Made by a program: the position numbers and the translations under genes. Positions 23,924-33,980 of a stretch of DNA of 64,000 bases are shown here, in pieces. Source of the stretch: Rhizoclosmatium globosum (Eukaryota > Chytridiomycota > Chytridiomycetes > Chytridiales > Chytriomycetaceae); the NCBI GenBank assembly GCA_002104985.1, contig MCGO01000021.1:124001-188000 (forward strand). Direction: 5' to 3'. The first letter of the stretch is position 1. Every line of letters begins with the position of its first letter. The notes beneath the pieces are model-generated. The model ran no database searches. It was not told where the DNA came from and saw nothing but the letters and a program-made list of their open reading frames with translations.

Positions 23924-24428
23924 GGCTTCCAATCATCAACCCGACCATGACAATGAACGACATTTGGCCGCGGCGACGGTGGTGGAGGTTGAGAGCTTGG
24001 AACACGCGAAGACTTGGAGGATTGGATTCCTGAAGGCTGTAGCGCGGCGTCAAGCGTTGCACGAGACGTGTCTATCGCGTCCATAATCTTATCGTCCTGT
24101 GTCATTATTTTTTGGATTTTCTTTGTTGAGCTTTCAAAGAATAGGAAGTGATGGAAGGGGGTGGGGGCCAGACCTCTCTATTTGAAGGCTGATGAGAACA
24201 ATGGGAAGAAAATCCATGCCCTGCCAATCAAGAATTGCGCAATAGCATGATTACAGTACATTGTTTGGGATTGTTTGTATCTCAACGGAGATGGGCCAGA
24301 TTGCGTATATGAGCCCAGGAATATTGTTTTATACAAACAGCAAAAATAAGATGACCAAAAGCGCTCTAAATCACAATTTGAAATTGCTGTATTCGATAAA
24401 AAAGATATTCAACACCAAGAATCCGTGC
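23924..24428. other. Intergenic stretch, possible extra 5' exon
   Basis: A short frame from an ATG at 24105 (MTQDDKIMDAIDTSRATLD...) could be a first exon of the methyltransferase/ATP-grasp gene through a weak GTGTTC donor. Otherwise the stretch holds that gene's promoter and the 3' flank of the disrupted SNARE gene. Nothing else is recognised. Confidence 0.35.
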
Positions 24429-25188
24429 TTATTTGATCTTCTTGATCTTTGCATTCGTGACTTCAACACGATTCTTGACTTCGTCCACTTTACTCTTAGT
24501 TTGCTTGATACTTTCATTTTGGTTGTCCAATTCAGTACTCATAGCGTTCGCCATTTGCTTCATACGGCCAAGCCCCGCAGCCATTTGGCCCAACGAGAAT
24601 CAATTTCCTCCTCAACTTCATCTCGCTCCAACCCATCTGGAGTTGTGTAATACGACGATGAGTTGTAGTGTTTGAGAGAGAAATATAAGAAGCGCCATTA
24701 TTTGTAGAGGCGGCAACTCGTCTCTTCGCCTCAGCCTCTCCTTGAGCCTCCATTCGTTCGTTTTGCTGTGCTTCTACGCTTGCGGCTTTTTTGTCAGCAA
24801 ATGAAGTCGGGAGCATGAAGAACGATTCGTGGATTGAGTTGGTTTGCTTTAGCGTCTGCGATTTGTGCATGGCTGTCGGCCGTGTCCAGTTTATGGGCGA
24901 TACGGTTAAGTTGTTCTATTAACCAAAACATTCAGTACAGAATTCTGACCAAACGGTTATACGCACCACCCTGCTGGTTCAATTTAGTCATACTAGCTGT
25001 AGTAATTTCTTCAGTCTGGTTAATTTCGCCAGGCAGCACGAGAAGTCTGCAAGCTCGCCATTTGAGTTGCCCGTGTCATTCTGCGAGCCAACCTTCATTA
25101 TTTGGTTCTCGGGTTCACTTTGGACATTTTCCCAGCCAGAATAGGGGGTTCCGAAGTCATCCTTCTTGGTTGATGAGAGCGGCTTCAT
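24429..25188 (-). pseudogene. Second SNAP-25-type SNARE gene, disrupted by frameshifts
   Basis: Paralogue of the intact SNARE at 18.4-19.7 kb. Recognisable pieces appear in the right order but in different frames: PYSGWENVQ, EGWLA, RMTRATQMASLQTSRAAWR, EITTASMTKLNQQG, then after an intron (24916-24966) EQLNRIAHKLDTADSHAQ, FFMLPTSFADKKAA, TTPDGLERDEVEEEIDSR and the C-terminal helix LGQMAAGLGRMKQM to KKIK-stop. The one intron found matches the position and phase of the SNARE-1 second intron. At least six single-base breaks occur in 760 bp, so no full protein is encoded as written. Because the amino-acid text is well kept between breaks, consensus error is as likely as true decay. Its start lies 25 bp from the stop of the upstream gene. 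Confidence 0.7.
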
Positions 25189-25213
25189 TTCCACCTTTTC
25201 GGAGTTTCACCAA

Positions 25214-26425
25214 CTAAAGCATCTCCTTCACCTTCCTGAGTCCCCTTGAATCCAACAACTGAACGCGTACTACGTAAAACCGCACTACTCGCACCGACAA
25301 CAGCTCCTCTACATCAGAAAAGATTTCTGCGACTATACTAGGTTCTGACATTTCTTGTTTCTGAGCAGCAATAACGCTCTTGATTGTCGCTGCAGGAGGA
25401 TCCGCCTCAAGCCGAGAAAAGTGAGGAATCTGTTCTTGATACCAGTCTTCATGTCTGTATGTGAGTTTCCCGTCCAATGAAGTTGGAAGATTCCACGCAT
25501 CAACATGTGAAACCAGAGTTCGTTTGTTACATTCGATAATCTATCGTCACATCATAAGTATATTGCCAGAACGCTTCTGAAAAAAGGGCGGGTTCAATGA
25601 CATACCTCAACTCCATACCCTTGCAATAAACCCCCGTTCGGTGAAAGCATACTCTTAACTCGCGAAAAGTAAGACACGGGAGCAGCATGACAGATGATGA
25701 GGGATTTGAGTTTGATGGGAACGACATTGAGAATGAATTCGAGTAAAATGACATGAATATCGGAGACGGGTACAGTAGGTGGAGCCAATTCCGTGTTTGA
25801 GAGAAGAGTGAGTCCTCTCGCTTGCACATTTGATCTAATGAATGTGTTCACTTAGTTTAGTGCGAGAGTGTCTCTTGGCGGACTCAAGGCTGTATCGTAT
25901 CATTTCTCCCCAACTCAACCCCCACCCCAAAACTTACATTTGCAACGCCTTGTTTAGAATCCAATGAACAACCCACTGCAGCCCACGCAAAGCCTCCAAG
26001 TCCTTAAAAGTCCAAGTTGGATCCCAATGTTCCAAGTTGACAATGAGGACAGGGACACCGGAAGTGTCGTTCGACATTGCTGGAGTGAATGAAAAGAGGT
26101 TTCGTTCGAGGATTGCGAAGGGAAACGGGGGTTGGTCTTTGTAGAAGGCATTGACTTCACTCAAGAATTGCTAAGACGAGGGACATTAGACCTTAGTAAC
26201 CTAAATAAGAGACCGCTAAACAAGTACTCACATAGTTTTGAGTGAATAGGATAATGGCGCTTTCTAAGTCATAGTTCCGAGCACTGAGGAACTTGTGCGC
26301 TGTTGTTGCATCGGTTCCTGTAGCCGCAACAAAGGCCTTCGTCGTCTGGAATATAAAGATGTCAGTTGAGATCGAAGATGAGCAACGCTAGGGGATAGTA
26401 TACGTTCCTCAGGCTGTTGTGTCAT
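25214..26425 (-). CDS. CRAL-TRIO (Sec14-like) lipid-binding protein with N-terminal UBA-like helix bundle
   Basis: Likely lipid-transfer or phosphoinositide-sensing protein. Exons seen: a short one from ATG 26425, then 26232-26345, 25938-26170, 25606-25834 and a last exon down to 25214. Exon 2 encodes a UBA-like unit (AFVAATGTDATTAHKFLSAR). Then comes the CRAL-TRIO core: SGVPVLIVNLEHWDP, ISNVQARGLTLLSNTEL, FILNVVPIKLKSLIIC, and the closing signature LPTSLDGKL. The tail ends with a helix (SIVAEIFSDVEELL). The junction of exon 1 to exon 2, the start of the last exon and a point near 25535 each need a single-base correction to keep the frame, as elsewhere in this part of the window. Ligand unknown. 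Confidence 0.7.
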
Positions 26426-26540
26426 GTTTTTGTAATGGTTTTCTGTCGAACTCCAAACAAATCAAACACTGATAATTAATTCAAAAAAATGAATAACATG
26501 TATTTATTTAGCAGATTCCACATGATCATGAATAAGCTTT

Positions 26541-27079
26541 TTATGCATTTGGCTTGTACTCGGGCAGAGGCTCGTCTTCTGCACGGGACTGGGGCAGTTC
26601 CCACTGGCTCTGACATGTCAAAGTGTTAACAAAGAACCACCTGTTGTGTTCAATGCTCCACTGAGCAATCCAGCCCTGAGGCAGAGGCGGTGCTTCGTAG
26701 ACCTTGTATCGTTGAATTGAGATGCGTGGAATCGCGGCAGCCAACGTCGAAACGAGCGAGTCGATTCGGTGGAAGACATTTGAATTTTGCTGCGTCGAAG
26801 TTGTCGAAATTGCCGTTGAAGCCGAAGGGGGAGTCAGTGGTTGCACCAGAACGCCCCGCTCGCCGAAGCCGCCCGCCACCGGAACGTCCCACTGAGTCAC
26901 GCCGGTAAACGTGTTTGCAAAAAAGTATCGCTGGAACTCGGGCGACCACTGCGCAACCCAGCCAGGCGGGAGAACGGCGGTGGTGGCAGCATGGCTATGG
27001 TCAGCGAAGGGCGCCGAGCTCCGTCAGACGGAAGCTGTTGATCGCTGCTCTTGGAAGAAGACGAGTTGCTGGAAAGCAT
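26541..27079 (-). CDS. Small protein with two WW domains
   Basis: About 180 aa. WW domain 1 (around 26885-26980) carries LPPGWVAQWSPEF, YFFANTFTGVTQW and the closing Pro. WW domain 2 (around 26590-26690) carries LPQGWIAQWSIEHNRW and SQWELP. Each keeps both tryptophans and the final proline, so they should bind Pro-rich (PPxY-type) ligands. The N-terminus is a Ser-rich stretch beginning MLSSNSSSSKSS; between it and WW1 the frame changes once (near 26995-27030), consistent with one missing base. No catalytic domain, so an adaptor. Partner unknown. Confidence 0.7.
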
Positions 27080-27187
27080 GCTTGTTGTTGTTCAAGTGGA
27101 GGTGGTGAGTGCTGTTTTGGTGGAGAGTTTCTGCAGGGTTCAACCTTCCCATACCTTTCCAATTGTGACTGACAAATGAAATAACAA

Positions 27188-28410
27188 CTATATATTCATG
27201 TTTCTTTTTTCTCCTTCATCATTTACAGTTATATCACAATTCGCCCTTCTCTTCTGCGTGAATCCACTGTGCCCAAACGATGTATCTGCTGTGACTCGAT
27301 ACCCACGTGTACGATGAGAGCCTTTTGTTGTCCAAGTAAAGTGCGGTGATGTAGGATCAATCAAAAAGTCTCCCTCATTAGGTAGTGTGATAATATTCCA
27401 TCTGAAAAAGGCTGTAAGCAGAACGATGACAAATTGGTAGAAGTACTCAACTGATGACGTCCAGCAGTGGAATACCCTGTAACAAGTGCGCAATTCAACT
27501 CCACAACGTCACATAATATCTTAAACAGTAGCGCTTTATGCCTACACAGCCCGATACGAACATCGCAAAGCAGCATCAAGTTATGACCTTGCTTCAACAT
27601 TTGATCATACAAGCTCGCATCAGCATCACTACTGGTTGGCCCACCAGCCAATCCATAATCACCAAGCGTCTCACGAACAATCCCCAACAAAAAGTCAACC
27701 ATCTGAAACCCAGTCTCAAAGCTATACTTGCTTCCAACGCGCGTTTCATCACATTCCGCAAACGCACATCTTTACCAGGATTCACAATAATCGTCTCAGA
27801 GTCCGCCGATGTAATCTTGTCTGATCCAGAGAGATGGAATATCTTCCACGTAATTTCTCCAGTTCGTTTGTTTTTATAACGCCATGGGATAATAAATTTC
27901 GGGTACGTTGTTACAACAGATGACGGGATACACCCGTCGCGTTCCGCATACAAAAGTGTTAAATACGGGTCGTACTGTGATCCACTAAATGTCCATGCGT
28001 CCGCGTCACAGAGCGCACAAGGCCTGAAAGCTCAACATTCAGTACTGTAACTCCCATCGAAAATTTCATTTGGACTTACCCGATTTGGGGGATTCTCGTA
28101 TCCTTATTCTTGACGCGATATTCAACTAATCCAAGCTCGTCTCTCTCGACATTCAACACGCGTTGGATAGTACTCGCACCTCCAGGAACTCGTCTATCAA
28201 ACGGCTGACAGCTCGTTTGACGTTGTATGTCGGAGAAGGCTGAGCTGGTGGGAGTTTGGGCCGGTTGAAAAGAGGGTTACTTGGGATTCTCCAGTCTGGC
28301 TTCGCAGTGTTGGCAGGCGAAAGGCTAGGAGACGCAGGAGGAGAAGGTAGTTGGAAAGATAACTTGTATGAGGCTTTGTTTTTGCGATTTGAGTTGAGGT
28401 GTGCTGCCAT
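27188..28410 (-). CDS. EDR1/transglutaminase-like protein
   Basis: Exons 28080-28410, 27452-28023 and 27188-27401; about 408 aa. The N-terminus is disordered and Pro-rich. The folded part resembles the EDR1 peptidase-like domain, a relative of transglutaminase folds: CRHKALLFKILCDVV supplies the Cys, ALVTGYSTAGRHQW the His-x-Trp, and FLIDPTSPHF the Asp of the presumed triad. In plants this domain precedes a Raf-like kinase; here it stands alone with no kinase. Two single-base breaks are inferred, near 28190 (between RLIDE and VPGGAST) and near 27725. The 3' intron junction RH|QW is in phase. Catalytic activity is not proven for this family, and the function is unknown. Confidence 0.65.
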
Positions 28411-28737
28411 TCAATAAGAGGTGCTTTTCTTCCTAGTTTCAGATGTGTACTTGAGGCTTTATAAGTTGTTTTGAGGTTTTTGGTTGAGTGGGTTCTCTTG
28501 GTTGTGGTTTCCCTCGGTAAGCTCCCTTGGTTTGGTAGGGAAGGGAAAGAAAGGGCCTGGTGCTGGTCTTTTGCGGTGGCTCTCGGAGTTTAGGTGGATT
28601 TTGGGGAGGTCCAGATTCTGTGGGCCAAGCCGTCCAAACGTAAAACTTCATTTGTAATCTTATTAAGAGAAATCGATCGAAAAGTACATATTGAAATGAT
28701 GAAGAATTTGAAGAATATAGATATGTTAGTGTCTCTC

Positions 28738-31154
28738 TTAATCGAGCAACCAAAAGCATGTCATGACCCCTTTCCCCTGTTTCTTTGATTAGGCATAAAC
28801 AAGAAAAGAAAAAAGACATATTTCACCTTGATTTCCACGTCTCCGCGCTCCTCAAACTCAAACTTATCATCCTCGCCAAGAGCAGCAATAACTTCAGTCG
28901 TAACTTGGATCTTACCCGGCTCGCTCTTTCCACACACACGAGTAGCGGTATTAATACCATCACCAAATAAACCATACTTGCAAACTTTCGTTCCCACAAG
29001 TCCAGCACACGTTGGACCAGAATGAATTCCAAATCGAAGCTTCACAGGATGAGTTCCCGCAAAAGGCGAGAAATTGAATTGCGCAGCAAGCGCTTGTAAC
29101 TCCTTTGCACAATTCAAAATCTGTGCAGTAAATTGAGACATTTCTTGGGCCGTCTTTTCTGAAGTCTCGGTGATTCCACCTGCGACAAGGTACACTTCCG
29201 AGGCAGATTCGACCTTGTACAGGAGACTGTATCTCTGCACAATTTTATCGAATATGGGGAAAATCCCGTTGATGAGCTTGAGAGTGTTCGCGGGAGTGAT
29301 GGTGGCTGTGAGCTTGTGAATATCGAAAATGTCGCAGAATAGAATGTTGCACAGGAGTAATCATCTGGTTGAGGGTTGATGCCTCTTTGGAATGACATCA
29401 TGATGTGATAAGGTAAAACACTTGAGAGTGTCGAGACGAGGCTTTCTTCAACTGCGCTTGCATCATCGGCGACCTGGGCACTCATAAGTTCTATCGCAGA
29501 AACTATCATTAAACCAGTTGTTCTTAAGTTCGAAATATTCGTACCATTCATCATTGAAGCTTGTTCAACTTTGATTTGTTCGATTTCGTCCTCATGATCC
29601 TTGAGCAGATCGGACATTTTTCGTCTGTGCTCTCTTGTTTTTTGTTGGAGAATAGCTCTGTGCTGTTGTCGGAGCTCTGCAACGAGCTTTTTGTGATGAA
29701 TGTTCACGTTACGAAGCCGCTCGTTGGCTTTGTTTTTCAAAAGCTTATCAACACAACTCCGAACTAAAAAATTAATCCATTTACCTGACTGCTCAAGGGC
29801 ATGATCGCTTTTTCACTCTCAGAAAGCATTCTGTTGGCATTGGTTGAAGCGTTCACGGCCATATTCTTTTCAAGCTCTGCCTTGGCGGATTCATCCTCCT
29901 CTATGACTTCTTTGAACAAATCTTCTGTTGACATTCCTGATCTTGACGTTGCCTCGCTGCGAGAATCAGAAGTTCCTTCGTATTCGGAAGTATCGTCAAC
30001 TCCAATCTCGCCTTCAGCTACTTCGCCGCCGGAGCCTTGTATCAAAGGATTCTCCGCAAGAATCATCTTGCATATCATTAAGTAAAATTCATGTGTTTTT
30101 TTGTCAATGCACTACAAACCTTCTCTCTTGTTTTAGCCGCAAGTTTTTGTTGCTTCAATGCAGCTGATAGTAACTTTTTCTGTGCTCTTTGCTGCGTAAC
30201 TTTCGCGGCAAGCTGTTTCTCCAGAACTTTAGTTGCCAGAAGTTCCCTTTTTTGGCGTTCAAAGTTGGCTTCAATTTCAGCTTCAGCGATTGTATGTTTC
30301 GTGACCAATTCAAACTCTTCCATTCGATGTTGTGATGTTGTTTCCTCAATTTCTTCCAGGTTTTGAATTTCAAGATCATTTATCTCTTCCAGTTGATGAG
30401 CTTTCAGAAGTTGGAGATCGCGAAGAAAGTCGGTCTCTGAGATGAGAGCATTAATTTACAAGTTCAGTATGGATTATATTACCTTTTTGCTGGCGCACAG
30501 CAGCCTGACGAGTTTTGATTTCATTTTCTTTCTGCATCTTGGCTAATTTCGATTTATCTTTTACAGACTTCAACTCAATAAGACGAATCTGTTGAACTGT
30601 GTCCGCCATTCTGAGTTGAGATTGCAAAAGCTCATTTCTAAAAATAAAAGTCGTAATTTCAGTGGTTTCATTTCACTTAACGTACCTTTCGGCAGTTTGG
30701 CGTTGCTCCAATCTCGCTAAACGATTCTGAAATGCAGAGCGTTTCTGTCTAATGCTTCCTTTGAACACATCTTCACGCTCTCTTGCTTCTTGTTGAAAGC
30801 GGATAGTCGCCTTGAGCGCATCCAGCTTGTCAATAAGCTTATTGAGTTGATCCTTTCTTTCCCATGATATTTTAGCGTCGGTTGCTTCAGCCGCTTGACG
30901 GTTATCGATGGCAACTTGTTCTTGCAATTGAGTTTTAATGTGATGGCGTGTTTGTTCCACAGTTGCAGTAAATATCGTAGCTGGATTCACGCATTATTAT
31001 GGTATACTAAGCTGCATTCATTTGAAACCGAACCTTCTTCGTCAGCCAGTTTGGCGATGGCTTGTTGTGCTTTGAGCTTTCCCTCCTTAACGTTCCTGCA
31101 GCGTGTCACTGCCGCGCTCTGACTGAATTTATCTTTCTCTGGCTGTGCACTCAT
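28738..31154 (-). CDS. Class III nucleotide cyclase with long coiled coil, divergent copy (GC1)
   Basis: First member, in window order, of five tandem cyclase genes. It starts MSAQPEKDKFSQSAAV, followed by about 450 residues of Glu/Lys/Gln-rich coiled coil (for example EQRQTAER, LIELKSVKDKSKLAK), the helix motif VSTLSSVLPYHIM before the catalytic domain, and the cyclase domain (about 28780-29380). The first metal Asp is kept (FCDIFDIHKL), but the second metal site reads SASEVYL (Glu for Asp) and the guanine-specifying Cys is Gly in CKYGLFGDG. The transition-state Asn and Arg (NTATR) remain. It lacks the intron the other copies have after the HSG motif. It ends with a variant GKG-x-M-T-x-FWL tail. 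One missing base near 29355 breaks the frame. Could be a partner subunit rather than an active enzyme. Confidence 0.8.
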
Positions 31155-31288
31155 GCTTTGGTACTGTTTACGTCGAGTTTCGATGAACGTTCTAGAAAGG
31201 GTTTAAAAATAGGGAGAGGTGATAACAAAACCATTTTATCCAAAAATAGAAAAAAATAACCGCATAGAAACTAAATAATCAGATGCAA

Positions 31289-33834
31289 TTACGAAGAGAC
31301 CAACCAAAAAGTAGTCATTTTTCCTTTGCCCTATTCATCTGCAATTAGAACAACCAGTGTTACAATAGGAATTACCTTCACTTCAATCTCGCCTCTTTCA
31401 TCGAATTCAAAAGATTCGTCATCACCAATAGTTTGAATAACTTGCGTTGAGACTTGAATTTTACTGGGCAACCCCGTCGAGCACATTCGCGACGCAGTAT
31501 TAATGACATCACCGAATAAGCAATAGCGACTCATTTTTGTTCCAATCAACCCCTAATAATTGTTAATATGCATACTTTTTGATAAAACACTCACGGCATT
31601 GATTGCACCGGAATGAATTCCAATTCTCAACTTGATGGGGTACTGGCCGACAATACCAGAGAAGTCCATAGATTCAACGAATTTTTGGAGTTCAATAGAA
31701 CATGCAAGGGCTTGAGTCGCACAGTCTGAGATTTCTTTATCCGTTTTATCGTGGACCGAGTTAATTCCCCCGGCCACCATATAGGTGTCTGAAACGGTTT
31801 CAACCTACTCGGACGGTTAATAGTTTATCGAAAGTTCGAAGTTCCCTACTTTGTACAAATTTGCGTACTTAGCAATAATTTCGTCAAACTTGGTGTAAAG
31901 AACGTTGAGAAGTTCAAGAATCTTAACTGGCGACACCCAGCCAACGAGTTTCTTAAAATCGTAAATGTCTTCGACAAAGCTATGAGACTTCTAGCATAGA
32001 TATTGTGAATCATACCTGTGAAGAAGACAGTGACACAGTTGAACTGCTCAGGCCCAGGAACAATACCGGTTTCAATTTGTTCCATAATATGGCTCGGGAG
32101 CATCATTCCAAGCAAATTCTGTGAAACTGCAGTATCCGCACGCAGTTCCTCAGAATCGAGATGAGTTTGCAAAAGTTCTGTCCAATATAATCTTCAGTTC
32201 TATTGGATGATTCCAATCAACCTACCTTGCATAGTTGCAGCTTGTTCCACTTTAATTTGCTCAACTTCTTCTTCGTGCTCTTTCAACAAATCAGAAAGTT
32301 TGCGACGATGATCCTTGTTCTTCTGGCTAATGGAAGTACGTTGCAATTGTCTGAGCTCGCCCAGAACCTTTTTGTGATGAATTGCTAAGCTCTTCAAGCG
32401 TTCGTTACCTTTGAAAATCGTCACTGAATGTTTACGAAGGACTCAGACAACAAACCGGCTTCAGTTAGCCCTACAATTTCTTTTTCATGTTCGCTCAATA
32501 CTTGAGTAGCTCTATTCATAGCACTGTTTTTCTCAGTTTCGGTGTTCACAGGTTTAACTTCATCTTCATTCAACGACAAAGCTGAGCCTCCAGTAATAGA
32601 ACTTCCGGTGTTTGATTCACTGTTGCTTTCGCTTTCACTCTGTCCATCGTCAAAACTGTTTTGGATAGAAGAAGTGTCGCCCAAAATAATGGGATGTTCA
32701 GCCAAAAGACCCTATGGTCGAGAGATTAAACCTTGTCTTGCGTACGGTTTGGCAAATTACCTTCTCTCTTCCTCTAATCGCGACTCTTTGAGCCTTAGCC
32801 AACACTTTGTCTGCCCGCTTTTGGGTTCTCAAAGATGCAGTTCTAATGTCTTTTTGCTTGTCTTGCAGCAAACCTGCCTCCAAATTAAACTTTTGACGAG
32901 CTATGCCAGATGTCATTTCATATTCTGCAGCAGTTTGTTTTTCGAGTAGTTGGTATTCTTCCATTCGATGTTGGACAATTAATTCATCAATTTCTTCCAT
33001 ATTTCGAATTTCGAGGTCGTTAATCTAGAAATAACTTTATCTGCATCGTATGATAGTATTGCGTGGTACCTCTCCGAGCTGTCTAGCCTTGCAGAGTTGA
33101 ATTTCTCGCAAGAATTCGGACTCTATGAGCATCATTAGGTAGTAGTCTTAAAAAGTCATTAAAATAAATAAGCACCTTTTTGCTGACGCATAGATGTTTG
33201 CTGCGTTTGAATCTCGTTTTCTCTCTTCATTCGTCTCACTTGGTTCTTGTCCTTGATGCTTTTAATTTCAATCAATCGAATTTGACTGATTGTATCAGCT
33301 AATCTTTGCTGAGATTGCAAAAGCTCATGTCTATTGACGTGTGTTGAGTCAGTAGTTTGGAAAGAAATGATTGGACAAACCGTTCAACCCATTGTCTTTG
33401 TTCCAAGTTCGCCAAACGCACTTGAAACGCAGAGCGCTTTTCTCTGATTTTAGATTTGAAAGATGCTTCTCTTTCACCAGATTCTTGTTGAAATAAAATC
33501 ATTTTTTTGATTGCGCAGAGTTTGTTGATTAAGTAATTCAGTTGTTGCTTTCTCTCCCAGCTGACTTTCTCGTCGTTAGCTTCTTCCGCTTGACGGAGAT
33601 CAACCGAAAGCTGCTGAGAGAGTTGATTTCCCAGTTGGTGTCTAGTGTCTTGAAGTTGAGCGCTGAAGATTGTTGCTGTTATGCGTTTGATTAGTTACCA
33701 GCGGACTTTAGGAAACCATCACCTTCTTCGTCATAGAGCTTCACAATAGCCTCTTGAGCCTTCAATTTCGTCTCTTTCACGTTTCTGCAACGAGTCACTG
33801 CCGTGCTCTGACTGAACTTCGTCTCGGTGGACAT
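31289..33834 (-). CDS. Soluble coiled-coil guanylyl cyclase (GC2)
   Basis: Predicted GTP cyclase. It starts MSTETKFSQSTAVTRCRNV. A coiled coil fills roughly the first two thirds (SWERKQQLNYLINKL, FKSKIREKRSAFQVRL). The helix motif [18 protein letters not shown] precedes the catalytic domain, which reads FFTDIYDFKKLV (metal 1), KVETVSDTYMVAGG (guanine-type Glu, metal 2), [25 protein letters not shown] (guanine-type Cys, catalytic Asn and Arg) and the usual end GKGKMTTFWL. No signal peptide, membrane segment, heme-NO or rhodopsin domain was found. Many short introns, including one inside the metal-1 motif (FFT|D) and one before VET. All catalytic pieces are intact. 134 bp separate it from GC1, so the intergenic promoter must be very short. 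Confidence 0.88.
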
Positions 33835-33980
33835 AATGGAGGTGAATTTTTTGGAAGCAACCGTTTATTGTGTTGAAAGAATGGGAAAAACAGAAAGTAA
33901 CAAAATTTTATTACCGGATAATGCAAGAAACGTAGAAATTAACTATGAATGAATTGAGTCTGGACTACCTCCTTCCCTCA

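Noticed and set aside
28439..28819. 126-codon minus-strand frame after GC1 with a Pro-rich end
   Set aside because: Its first part continues past the GC1 splice donor in a frame that misses the family ending GKG-x-M-T; the rest has no family likeness. The spliced GC1 ending explains the region better.
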